A DNA stretch of 13,025 nucleotides from Candidatus Pacearchaeota archaeon. Lineage in GTDB: Archaea > Nanoarchaeota > Nanoarchaeia > Pacearchaeales > GW2011-AR1. Shown here in pieces: positions 4,997-12,829 of the stretch. Made by a program: the position numbers and the translations under genes. Under the pieces are notes generated by a model. The model worked only from the letters and a program-made list of their open reading frames with translations, had not been told where the DNA came from and did not search any database. The stretch is from assembly GCA_002690445.1 (NCBI GenBank), contig NZER01000239.1, positions 1 through 13,025 of the forward strand. Reading direction: 5' to 3'. The stretch's first letter is position 1. Every line of letters starts with the position of its first letter.

Positions 4997-7790
4997 GCAA
5001 ATTATAGAATTTCAGGGCAAGGGCATAAAGAAGCTCAAGAAGCAGTATAAAGAATTAGAACGGAGAACGCGAGGTCTTGAGAAATCCACCCGTGGAGGGT
5101 CATCCGCTCTCGGGGGAATGGTTGCCAAGTTAGGATTGACTACTGCGGCTTTATATGGTGCAACCAAGGCGATCTCGGGCGTTATAAAGGTTGGGGCGGG
5201 GTTTGAAAAGACCATGAGCAACGTCAAGGCAATCTCTGGGGCTACAGGGGCAGAAATGAAAGCCCTGGAAAAGAATGCTAAAGATTTGGGGTCTACGACC
5301 GTCTTTACGGCGACTCAGGTAGGAGAATTACAGACTGAATTTGCAAAATTAGGATTTACGAGCAAGGAAATCCAAGGAGTCACCAAAGATACGCTTGCTC
5401 TTGCGGCGGCGTCGGGATCGGATTTGGCAACGGCGGCGGCTATAGCAGGGGGAACGCTCAAGGCTTTTGGGATGCACGTTAGCGAAACGTCGAGGGTCAC
5501 CGATACAATGGCCCTGTCATTTAGTTCATCGGCTCTCGATATGGAAAAATTCACAAATTCCATGCAGTATGTAGGCCCGATAGCGAAAGCGGCAGGAATA
5601 GGAGTAGAAGGCGCAACTGCTATGCTTGGGACGTTGGCGAATAATATGATCAGCGGTTCTATGGCGGGAACAGCTTTGCGTAAGATATTACTGGAAGCTG
5701 GAAAAGAGGGATCAAAATTAGCCGACAGAATGGGTGGGCCAGTAACGTCTATGGAAGATTTTCAGGACGGATTAAGAAAATTAAAAAAAGATGGCCTTGA
5801 CGTAATGGCTGAGGGTGTTGATTTGGTGGGAGCCAGAGCCGTTACCGCTTTTGGGATTTTGCTTGATGGCGTTGATAAAACAGATGAGTTGACCGAGAGC
5901 TTGAACAATTCCGCTGGTGCCGCGCAAAGTATGGCTGACATACAGCTTGATAATCTGTCTGGGAAATTTACACTAATGCAGAGTGCCACCGAAGGACTCG
6001 GCATTTCTATTTTTGATCATTTTGTTAAACCATTAGGAAAAGCCGTTGATGGCATGACGGGACTGATCGGTGCTATAGATGGTTATATGAAAATTCCAAC
6101 GTCGGAAAAATTAAAAGCAGAACAACGAGAACTAAACAATCTCGCCACCACGCTACAGAGGAATATCGAAAAAGAGGAAGTTCGTAAAAGACTTGTAATT
6201 GAATTAAATAAGAAATACCCCGATTTCCTGAAAAACATGGATCAGGAAAAAATTTCTGCGGATGACATCGCAACAGCATTAATAAAAACAAATAAACAGT
6301 ATAAGGAAAAAATTAAGATTGCAGTAGCTGAGGATTTAATCGCCAAGAAATTAAAAGAATCATCCAAGGCATTTGACGACCAAACCAGGGCAGGGCTTTT
6401 AGTTGAAGACCAACTTAATCAAATTGCAAAAAGGACAGGGCATGCAATAGATACAACAAAATCATATCAAGATCAAATAACAGACCAAACCAAGGCATTG
6501 CATGACCTTGAAAAAATATATGCTGTACTTGACGCTAAAGTGCGTGATACTATAAACGTCACGGGGGATCAACGGAAACAATATAATAAATTAGGAAGAG
6601 AAATTTCATTCATAAAAGCTCATATTAATGGCGCAACATCGGAACTAAAGGAGTACACCAAAACCGAAAAAGTTGGCAATGAGGCCTTAGAGGAGCATGC
6701 ACGTTATGTAGTGAAACTAAATAAAATTTTGGAAAAATTTGGGATCACGCAGGAAAAGGTGGCTTCTGGGGCTGAAGAACCACTCGGTAAAGGAGGTAAA
6801 GGTGAGAAAGAACTAACTGAACTTGAAAAATATATTGCATTACAGTTGGATAAACATAAGGCGTTAGTTGCCGAAAAAGCCTTAAAAGATCAATTCATCG
6901 CCCTACACCAAGCTGAAGCGTTAGCTATGGGTCTGATCACGAAAGAGCAAGATAAACAGTTGAAGTTTATGCAAACTTTAGGAGACGAGAGCAGTAAAAA
7001 GACGAAGGAGGAGTTGGTCAGGTTAGCGACTGTAAGTGAAGAGTGGGCTAAATATTTATCTACAAAAGCGAAAGCGGCAGGATTCGACTCCATTTATGCG
7101 GCACTTGGATTGCCCGAACCTGACGAAGTAGGGCTTTCACTTGAACAAATAGCATCAATACAATCCGAATTCAATAATCGTTTTATCGAAATGACGAAAG
7201 GCAGACACGCTATTGAACTTGAAGAACTTAAGATAGCTGGAGAAAGATATTTAGAAGTGGTAAAAGGGGATAAGGAAAAAGAAGAACAGCTTGAGTTATG
7301 GATAGCGACAAGGAAAAAGAATATTGACGTTGATTATTTAAATTCAAAGATAAGCTCCGTAGGTAGTTTAATGGGAGCATTTGGTGAACTGAATCAAGCA
7401 TCGAAAGGACACGCATTGGTTTCTAAAAGACTCGCTCAGGGTGAAGCCGCTATGAGTACATGGGTAGCGGTAAATAAGGCTTTAGCGGCTGGCGTTCCTC
7501 CTTGGAACATTGTCCAGGCAACAGCTATTGGTGCGATGGGATTGGCGAACGTCTTAAAAATAGAAGCACAAGAATTTGCTGAAGGTGGTATTGTTCCAGG
7601 TTCAGGTAATCGAGACACAGTACCGGCTATGTTAACGCCTGGAGAAGTTATTCTTAGTCAAGCACAGCAGGAGAATCTTGTGGGGAATATGGGTGTTACT
7701 ATAAACATATCTGCCCCATTGGTAGATGAAACCGTAGTCGAGTCAATCATCCCTGCGATTGAACGAGCCAGAAGGTTAAATTTGGCGTGA
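4983..7790 (+). CDS. Tail tape measure protein, TP901 family
   Basis: A 935-residue protein that sets tail length and is threaded through the tube lumen. After a basic coiled N-terminus (KGIKKLKKQYKELERRTRGLEK) and a small Gly/Ala-rich hydrophobic segment (41-70), the TP901/PhageMin_Tail core starts with AGFEKTMSNVKAISGATG (72-89) and includes SSALDMEKFTNSMQYVGP, AAGIGVEGATAMLG and SGSMAGTALRKIL, all typical of the family. Residues about 370-770 are long charged helices with coiled-coil character. The end carries EGGIVPG...RDTVPAMLTPGEVILS (from about 867), a widespread motif near tape measure C-termini. At about 0.15 nm per residue the predicted tail is around 140 nm. It starts at GTG 4983 inside the chaperone end, after GAGGGAAGGG (4961-4970), and ends in a GTGA overlap with the hub gene. 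Confidence 0.92.
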   Translation: MASNKQIIEFQGKGIKKLKKQYKELERRTRGLEKSTRGGSSALGGMVAKLGLTTAALYGATKAISGVIKVGAGFEKTMSNVKAISGATGAEMKALEKNAKDLGSTTVFTATQVGELQTEFAKLGFTSKEIQGVTKDTLALAAASGSDLATAAAIAGGTLKAFGMHVSETSRVTDTMALSFSSSALDMEKFTNSMQYVGPIAKAAGIGVEGATAMLGTLANNMISGSMAGTALRKILLEAGKEGSKLADRMGGPVTSMEDFQDGLRKLKKDGLDVMAEGVDLVGARAVTAFGILLDGVDKTDELTESLNNSAGAAQSMADIQLDNLSGKFTLMQSATEGLGISIFDHFVKPLGKAVDGMTGLIGAIDGYMKIPTSEKLKAEQRELNNLATTLQRNIEKEEVRKRLVIELNKKYPDFLKNMDQEKISADDIATALIKTNKQYKEKIKIAVAEDLIAKKLKESSKAFDDQTRAGLLVEDQLNQIAKRTGHAIDTTKSYQDQITDQTKALHDLEKIYAVLDAKVRDTINVTGDQRKQYNKLGREISFIKAHINGATSELKEYTKTEKVGNEALEEHARYVVKLNKILEKFGITQEKVASGAEEPLGKGGKGEKELTELEKYIALQLDKHKALVAEKALKDQFIALHQAEALAMGLITKEQDKQLKFMQTLGDESSKKTKEELVRLATVSEEWAKYLSTKAKAAGFDSIYAALGLPEPDEVGLSLEQIASIQSEFNNRFIEMTKGRHAIELEELKIAGERYLEVVKGDKEKEEQLELWIATRKKNIDVDYLNSKISSVGSLMGAFGELNQASKGHALVSKRLAQGEAAMSTWVAVNKALAAGVPPWNIVQATAIGAMGLANVLKIEAQEFAEGGIVPGSGNRDTVPAMLTPGEVILSQAQQENLVGNMGVTINISAPLVDETVVESIIPAIERARRLNLA

Positions 7791-10444
7791 GCTTAACGCT
7801 CCCAACCGCTTATTCCAACGCTTCGAAACAAAGCAATGTTGTTGAAAATTGGATCGTTCAATTAGGGTTTTTCAATGGCGATGCCCAAGGTGAAGGTGAT
7901 GGAGGTTGGGATGCTGTTCTCCAATCTGACGGTAGTGCGAATTTGTTAAATGAAGCCTTAGACGATTCTGAACCTGAGGTCGATGTGGATGATGGGAGAG
8001 TGTTTCAAGATGGTCAAGATGGTGATTTTATCAAAGTTGAGAACGAAATCATGAAAATTTTAAGCATCTCGACACATACTCTCACCGTCGAGCGAGGTGC
8101 AATGAGTACAACGGCGGCAGAGCATGATAACAATACTGCTATATACTGGAATAATTTTACGCCAATCGCATTATCCGACACGACTATTGATTCCGTGTTT
8201 TATCATGGTGTCATAACGAATAAGCCTGCCATCCGTTCGTCTATCGACTTGGCAAATAGCACAGCCAAAACGGGAAACATATCTCTTTCGGTGGTGAACT
8301 TCCAATATAAGGGCGACGATTTCTCCGCCGAACTTTTTTTGGGTACACGCAAATATATTAATAGAGAGGTTCGTATATATTCCCAGTTGCCAGTTATCAT
8401 TAATGGAGTAATGACTCTATCGGATTGTTTACAGGTTTATTCTGGGAGGTTAATAGATATTTCACATGACGATTCGTCAGTAACGCTGTCTCTAACTGAG
8501 CAACGCCCTTGGGATTTTATTAGTATTCCACAAACCAAATCAGACAGCAAGACATATGAGCCAGTGGTTTACGGTGATTTTACTGGAAACAGCGCAAGTG
8601 CATTTCAAACCAATAAAACATTGTTCCCGTTACCTCTTGGCGGAACGTTGGGAAATTCTATTTATTATATTGCCCCGAAAAGTTATGGCTCTGGGTCAAG
8701 ACCACATTATTACGACAAAAATAATGATATATTCATCATTATGGAAGACGAAGCTGATGCAACGGTAGCTTTTGAAAGCGTTAATGCAGACTCAGTTGGG
8801 ATAACGTTGAAACGGGGTACTTTCTATATTAGACCCAATGCCACAAATGCAAATAACGAATGGTCAACAAATCCAGCAAATTCTTATGATACAGATTTAA
8901 CAACTTTTACACAGTCGGCAACTTTAACTGCGGCACAAACTGGACAAGGATCAAACACAAACGAGGATTATCTTCGTATCGATCTTCCTTCAATCGACGG
9001 TAGGATTACGGAATTTAAAGTGCATATTAAGGCGGATGTCGTTCAAACCACAACAACAGGAGATGTGGCGGCATGTGCCATATATGAAAGTACATACTCT
9101 CCGATATCAGTTGTCTCAAGAATATCAAATGGAACAACTTCAACTTCTGGGGCTGGTGCAGGGTCGGCCTATGATGAAGTCGATCTATTAACGGGCTATG
9201 AGAATGCGTTCGATATAGGAGCGGATGTAAGTAGTGCAATTTCAACAACTACGGTAAAAACCATAGGAGTGGATGACGGAACGAAATTTACGGTTGGAGA
9301 TTTAATTAAAATTGATGATGAAAAAATGCTGGTGTCCGCCATCAACTTTACAACAACTCCAGACGTATTAACTGTTCATCGAGGCTACTATAATTCTACT
9401 GCGGCGACTCATTCCGATAATGAGGATATTTATAAACTGCCAGACGCTACAACACCTGCATTTCTCAACATTGAGTATCGTTCATACGCACAAGTTATAG
9501 TTAGTGGCAATGCTCAAGCAATCGGATATGGAAAGGTCTATGACGTTTATGCCATAATCACGGTAGAAAACGACCGAGTGAAAGAACCAACTGCCACTGC
9601 GGATATTGCGACAAAAACAAAGGAACTATATTGTGGCGGCGATGGGCTTACGGAGTCATGGTCTGGAGGAAGTGCCGCTATACAGTACGGTCACGAAGCT
9701 CACAGGGACATGCTCATAAGATACGCAGGTTATACAACAACAGCACCAGAAAACTGGTCGGCGTTGAATACAGACAGATCGCTTGCAACTTGGAAGATTC
9801 GATGGTGGGCTTTGGAACCTATAGAGTTAAAAAAAGTTCTTGAACAGCTTCAATATGAATTTGGATTTATTTTTAAATTTCGAGCAGACGGAACAGGCTC
9901 CCTAATCCACAACAGTGGGACAGATACTGATAGTGCTTATCAAGCCTCCGATGTGGATGCTACTTTGAAAAAAGATGATATTGCGAATCTCAAAATCAAG
10001 AATATGTCGTTTAGTGAACTGCTGACCAAAATGGAAATCAATTATGAAAAACATCCAGCAGAAAATAAGTATTTGTCATCGGTTTCGTCCTCCAATTCAA
10101 CTGCAAGAACTAATTGGAATATAAATGCCAAGGAGAACATCAAAAAAGTGAACCTTGAAATGAATGTTGGCACACCAGCAACGTCTGGGGCAAGCGACAA
10201 CAATGCGGAATTTTATTCATATTACGACAAATTATTTGGAGATATAAAAAAGGTCATTAGTTGCGATATCGTAAATCCTGCTGTGAGTTACGATCTGGAA
10301 ACTGGGGACATAATTCAGTTTTCTAATACGGCTGGAGAAATGCCCGTTGAACCTTTTGGCGACAACTGGTCAGATTATTATATGATCACGGATTTGCAAA
10401 GAAGTCCTGGGAAAATAAAGATTCAAGCAAGAGAAATTGGATGA
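7787..10444 (+). CDS. Large tail hub / tip protein (distal tail or baseplate hub)
   Basis: An 885-residue protein following the tape measure, where the distal tail and hub proteins that close the tube are encoded. No separate smaller distal-tail gene is present, so these functions may be fused here. An early part (about 125-265) ends with SLTEQRPWDFISIPQTKSDSKTYEPVVYGDF, reminiscent of tail tip proteins. A short module is duplicated: residues about 66-121 (IKVENEIMKILSI ... VERGAMSTTAAEHDNN) and 495-550 (IKIDDEKMLVSA ... VHRGYYNSTAATHSDN). Between them, about 350-430, a stretch with AYD-like SYDTDLTTFTQ and EDYLRIDLPSIDGRITEFKV resembles a discoidin-type carbohydrate-binding fold. The C-terminal part (about 690-885) has hub-like sequence ending LQRSPGKIKIQAREIG. 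No lytic motif is recognised. GTG 7787 overlaps the previous stop as GTGA. Confidence 0.65.
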   Translation: MSLTLPTAYSNASKQSNVVENWIVQLGFFNGDAQGEGDGGWDAVLQSDGSANLLNEALDDSEPEVDVDDGRVFQDGQDGDFIKVENEIMKILSISTHTLTVERGAMSTTAAEHDNNTAIYWNNFTPIALSDTTIDSVFYHGVITNKPAIRSSIDLANSTAKTGNISLSVVNFQYKGDDFSAELFLGTRKYINREVRIYSQLPVIINGVMTLSDCLQVYSGRLIDISHDDSSVTLSLTEQRPWDFISIPQTKSDSKTYEPVVYGDFTGNSASAFQTNKTLFPLPLGGTLGNSIYYIAPKSYGSGSRPHYYDKNNDIFIIMEDEADATVAFESVNADSVGITLKRGTFYIRPNATNANNEWSTNPANSYDTDLTTFTQSATLTAAQTGQGSNTNEDYLRIDLPSIDGRITEFKVHIKADVVQTTTTGDVAACAIYESTYSPISVVSRISNGTTSTSGAGAGSAYDEVDLLTGYENAFDIGADVSSAISTTTVKTIGVDDGTKFTVGDLIKIDDEKMLVSAINFTTTPDVLTVHRGYYNSTAATHSDNEDIYKLPDATTPAFLNIEYRSYAQVIVSGNAQAIGYGKVYDVYAIITVENDRVKEPTATADIATKTKELYCGGDGLTESWSGGSAAIQYGHEAHRDMLIRYAGYTTTAPENWSALNTDRSLATWKIRWWALEPIELKKVLEQLQYEFGFIFKFRADGTGSLIHNSGTDTDSAYQASDVDATLKKDDIANLKIKNMSFSELLTKMEINYEKHPAENKYLSSVSSSNSTARTNWNINAKENIKKVNLEMNVGTPATSGASDNNAEFYSYYDKLFGDIKKVISCDIVNPAVSYDLETGDIIQFSNTAGEMPVEPFGDNWSDYYMITDLQRSPGKIKIQAREIG

Positions 10445-10474
10445 TGGTATACAAAAAAAATTTAGGGAGAAAAA

Positions 10475-11554
10475 ATGAGTAACATGGACATAGGAACGCC
10501 GAGATTTTTTTGTGATCTGATTTCGTATCAGCTATCACGAGGCAAGGGACAGAACGGCAATTTCGACGTATTAGATACACATGCAGGAAATTCTTTTGTG
10601 GGCATTAAAAGCGGTGGCGGGACAGAGATGGATTTATTTGATATGAAACCGCTGAATCTGGTGACGTTTGATACATCGGCCAGCGAACAAAAACAAGCAG
10701 ATCACGTAATGATTACTATTGATACGGGACATACAACTTTATTAAATGGTTTTATCGCAATTCTAAATCATAATCTTAATTCCTGTCAAGGGAAAGTCAG
10801 GATAGGATCGTCAGACGATGAAAACGATATAATTGATGGAGACAATATGAGTGGCAGTGATGCATTAGTGATTACAGAAGTGGTAAATGCAGACACCGTA
10901 AGTACATCAGGCGTTAGATGTTTTGAACCTGCTACCGATGGTAGCAGTATTATAACTTTTCCTGAAAATAATGATCGCTATTTTGGCATTCAATTTGAGG
11001 GGACAGATGGCGAAGCCGATATTGCCCAAGGTGCTGGCGATTTTGACGGTAGCACAGATTTGACCGTTGGATGCGTCTTAATAGGTGAAGTGTATACCAT
11101 GCCAGTATCGCCTGATCAAGCTATCCAGCGGTCTATCGTATATGACAATGTTAAAGTGCGGGAGTCGATCGGCGGCCAGCGTTATTCGAATATGACAAGC
11201 CATGGTAGGCAAGTCTCGACGACTTCCAAATCGCCATTCAGCACAACAACCTCAAATCAACAAGTCTTTGGCGGACGTATTGTATATGACTTAGCGTTTT
11301 CTTTCCTTAATTCTACGGATTTAATGCCTGATGAATACGACACCTACAATCCTACGGACGATTCCTTTGTGGAGGACGTTTGGAATAAAGTTGGGCCGCA
11401 TCTCCCGTTTATCTTTTCCATCGACAAAGACTCGGAAGGCGACAATGCGGAATCTGAGCATATATTCGCTCGATTCGCACAGAATGAATTGAATATGACC
11501 CAGGTAATGCACAAAATCTGGTCAATGAATCTAAGAATTGAAGAGGAATTTTGA
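10475..11554 (+). CDS. Tail-associated protein, last gene of the late block
   Basis: A 359-residue protein with its own ribosome binding site (AGGGAG 10464-10469) 30 bases after the hub gene. The sequence is mostly beta-strand-like with many Asp, Asn, Ser and Thr residues and no signal peptide or TM segment. It opens MSNMDIGTPRFFCDLISYQL and closes with a strand-helix region ending WSMNLRIEEEF. The segment DHVMITIDTGHTTLLNGFIAILNHNL could be a jelly-roll core. Position suggests a tip, adaptor or receptor-contact protein, because no tail-fibre gene follows before the convergent genes. I do not recognise a family, and the virion role is inferred from location. Confidence 0.5.
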   Translation: MSNMDIGTPRFFCDLISYQLSRGKGQNGNFDVLDTHAGNSFVGIKSGGGTEMDLFDMKPLNLVTFDTSASEQKQADHVMITIDTGHTTLLNGFIAILNHNLNSCQGKVRIGSSDDENDIIDGDNMSGSDALVITEVVNADTVSTSGVRCFEPATDGSSIITFPENNDRYFGIQFEGTDGEADIAQGAGDFDGSTDLTVGCVLIGEVYTMPVSPDQAIQRSIVYDNVKVRESIGGQRYSNMTSHGRQVSTTSKSPFSTTTSNQQVFGGRIVYDLAFSFLNSTDLMPDEYDTYNPTDDSFVEDVWNKVGPHLPFIFSIDKDSEGDNAESEHIFARFAQNELNMTQVMHKIWSMNLRIEEEF

Positions 11555-11613
11555 GGCCCATTTGACGACCTAACAGCTACCCTCCTTTGCCGATTGGGTC
11601 TGAAGATGGGCCT
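11554..11613. repeat. Inverted repeat between convergent genes
   Basis: AGGCCCAT (11554-11561) and ATGGGCCT (11606-11613) are perfect complements separated by 44 bases, and ACCC (11579-11582) / GGGT (11596-11599) can pair inside. No T-run follows on either strand, so this is not a standard terminator. It may help separate the convergent transcripts or be chance. Confidence 0.3.
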
Positions 11614-11628
11614 TGAATTTGAGAGCGT

Positions 11629-12246
11629 TTAAACGGTCTGATTAAATATATATTTTCTAACGTTCTCAACCGTGACGGGGCGAACCACCCCGCGTTTTTT
11701 ATATATAGCCGCTGTGTCGTTTTCTTTGTCTAAGTTTCTAAACTCATTCAGCCGTGCTTTACTGACCCTCCGTTTGTTAAGTGGGAAACTGGATCGGCTT
11801 TTAATCCTGTACTCTTTAGCCTTGGCTCTCAACACGGACTCTGGCACCTGGTAAACGAAAGACAATAAATGAATCATCACTTTCATAAACTCAGGGCCGT
11901 GCCATGCGTATCTACGCCCACGCACTATTGAATGGGCGACTTCATGTATTACCGTTTCTCCGTGCCTTGACCATCTTGGCAGTTTTATTTGATGTGAGTT
12001 TGGAGAATAGCAGGCTCGTCTTCTTCTCCTTCCATCAGAGACTAACGGCGGCCCTTGGTGTTCCCACGCCCAAAAGCCTCTATGCTCATGTGGCTCTTGT
12101 CCTTTTAGCCTATAATAACACAGATCAACGAGCCTTTGGCATTTGTCAAGTGGGATCAATTTATGTCCATCGGGGAGTATCCCACCCCACTCGGCGAACC
12201 CCAGCTCATAAACCTTCGATCTTTGGTTGTCCCTTTTCCGCTTCAT
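11629..12246 (-). CDS. SprT-like zinc metalloprotease candidate
   Basis: A 205-residue protein with a zinc-site signature ETVIHEVAHSIV (His101, Glu102, His105) followed by WHGPEF, whose His116 is the likely third ligand. The short HExxH-to-HGPxF spacing is typical of SprT-like and related small metallopeptidases, including the actinobacterial family annotated as TIGR04338, which also begins with a 'QR.KVY' segment like QRSKVYELGFAEWG here. The region before the active site is rich in Trp, His and Arg. After it comes a helical segment (VPESVLRAKAKEYRIKSR) and a basic tail. It is encoded opposite to the structural genes, in a two-gene operon with the preceding 88-aa gene (ATGA overlap at 12243-12246). 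Substrate unknown; SPRTN/SprT proteases act on DNA-bound proteins, so a DNA-associated role is possible. A non-proteolytic metal site cannot be excluded. Confidence 0.7.
   Translation of the reverse strand: MKRKRDNQRSKVYELGFAEWGGILPDGHKLIPLDKCQRLVDLCYYRLKGQEPHEHRGFWAWEHQGPPLVSDGRRRRRACYSPNSHQIKLPRWSRHGETVIHEVAHSIVRGRRYAWHGPEFMKVMIHLLSFVYQVPESVLRAKAKEYRIKSRSSFPLNKRRVSKARLNEFRNLDKENDTAAIYKKRGVVRPVTVENVRKYIFNQTV
11676..11700 (+). terminator. Intrinsic terminator candidate for the late tail block
   Basis: On the plus strand CGGGG (11676-11680), a 7-base loop, CCCCG (11688-11692) and then CG followed by six T (11695-11700). The stem is only 5 bp but all G/C, and the T-run is appropriate. It lies about 120 bases past the last plus-strand gene, inside the codons for the C-terminal KKRGVVRPVT of the opposite-strand metalloprotease gene. 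Confidence 0.5.
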
Positions 12247-12509
12247 AAAGTGTGTCTCAAGTCCAAGCCATGGATGTATGGGTAAGGGATCAAACCGAAC
12301 TTTGGTTTGAAGGCATACCTCGAACCAGCCCTTTCAATCATTCCTCCTTTATACATTAACAAGGCTAAATGATAAATTGTTTTCCATTCGAACCGCTTCA
12401 AGCCACGCTTGCCGTTTGACACCTTGCCACTCTTAGCGACGGAGTAGCCTGCATCTTCGGCAAACTTCTTGCCAAGCGGAACGAGTTTCTTTTTACTCGG
12501 GTATTTCAT
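12243..12509 (-). CDS. 88-aa basic protein of unknown function
   Basis: First gene of the leftward two-gene operon. The protein starts MKYPSKKKLVPLGKKFAEDA, is rich in Lys and Arg, and contains a predicted helix EWKTIYHLALLMYKGGMIERAG followed by an aromatic/proline-rich C-terminus (FKPKFGLIPYPYIHGLDL). The central region (helix, turn, KRGLKRFEWKTIYHLALLM) could be a small DNA-binding domain, but I see no standard motif. The ATG has a good ribosome binding site (GAGGAG on the minus strand, 7 bases upstream) and lies about 35 bases from the predicted transcription start. The stop overlaps the protease start as ATGA, so the two are probably coupled and co-functional. Confidence 0.6.
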   Translation of the reverse strand: MKYPSKKKLVPLGKKFAEDAGYSVAKSGKVSNGKRGLKRFEWKTIYHLALLMYKGGMIERAGSRYAFKPKFGLIPYPYIHGLDLRHTL

Positions 12510-12535
12510 TATCGCTCCTCTTTATTTTCTTAATC

Positions 12536-12620
12536 ATAACTACCCCCTAATATAACACCTATAACAATTAGATGCAAGTAAAGAATTAACACAAATATAA
12601 CTTGACAAGCAACTATAACA
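12536..12620 (+). repeat. Co-oriented TATAACA-type repeats, possible operators
   Basis: The motif TATAACA occurs at 12551-12557, 12560-12566 and 12614-12620, with TATAACT at 12596-12602 and CATAACT at 12535-12541. The four TATAAC copies are spaced by 9, 36 and 18 bases. Copies overlap the leftward -10 and the rightward -35. The rest of the 127-bp gap is AT-rich with no gene. Repeats of this kind may be operator half-sites, although low complexity makes chance occurrence possible. Confidence 0.4.
12549..12577 (-). promoter_or_regulatory. Promoter candidate for the leftward protease operon
   Basis: Minus-strand TTGCAT (12577-12572) and TATATT (12554-12549), separated by 17 bases, with TG one base upstream of the -10, as in extended -10 promoters. 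The start would fall near 12542, leaving a leader of about 33 bases carrying the GAGGAG ribosome binding site. A TATAACA repeat overlaps the -10. Confidence 0.5.
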
Positions 12621-12631
12621 AATAATAATAT
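12602..12631 (+). promoter_or_regulatory. Promoter candidate for the rightward genes
   Basis: A perfect -35 TTGACA at 12602-12607 is followed at 17-18 bases by AT-rich sequence (ATAATA 12625-12630 or TAATAT 12626-12631) that can serve as a -10. A perfect TATAAT exists at 12631-12636, but its 23-base spacing is too long for this -35. The predicted start falls at or next to the ATG at 12637. Confidence 0.5.
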
Positions 12632-12636
12632 ATAAT

Positions 12637-12822
12637 ATGCAAATATATGAATTTATCGCGAATACGTTTATCCTGGCGGTCAGCCTATTCATAGTGGCTC
12701 TGTCGGCATTTTTATTATTTATTACATGCGACGTGATTTTGGAAAGATATGATCTTGATGAACGTATGCGATATGCGCTAATCGCCGCCATATTGCTGGT
12801 CGTTATAATATTAATAACATGA
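12637..12822 (+). CDS. Small two-TM membrane protein, unknown
   Basis: A 61-residue protein with two hydrophobic segments, about 7-31 (FIANTFILAVSLFIVALSAF and onward) and 46-61 (YALIAAILLVVIILIT), joined by a charged loop (residues 35-45, LERYDLDERMR). This hairpin topology occurs in many small phage and bacterial membrane proteins, including exclusion proteins and holins. It lies far from the lysis group and begins the rightward transcript, so an early membrane role is as likely. No ribosome binding site precedes the ATG, and the predicted transcription start coincides with it, suggesting a leaderless message. There is no suitable alternative start. The stop is followed by the RHH gene after 7 bases. 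I assign no function. Confidence 0.55.
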   Translation: MQIYEFIANTFILAVSLFIVALSAFLLFITCDVILERYDLDERMRYALIAAILLVVIILIT

Positions 12823-12829
12823 GGAACTA

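Noticed and set aside
11626..11635. Perfect palindrome CGTTTAAACG over the protease stop codon
   Set aside because: Ten bases with an AT-rich centre are easily expected by chance; no related copies were noticed nearby.
11904..12248. Plus-strand open frame of 114 codons
   Set aside because: It is antisense to the metalloprotease gene, which has a zinc-binding motif and coupled start; the plus frame has no recognisable protein character.
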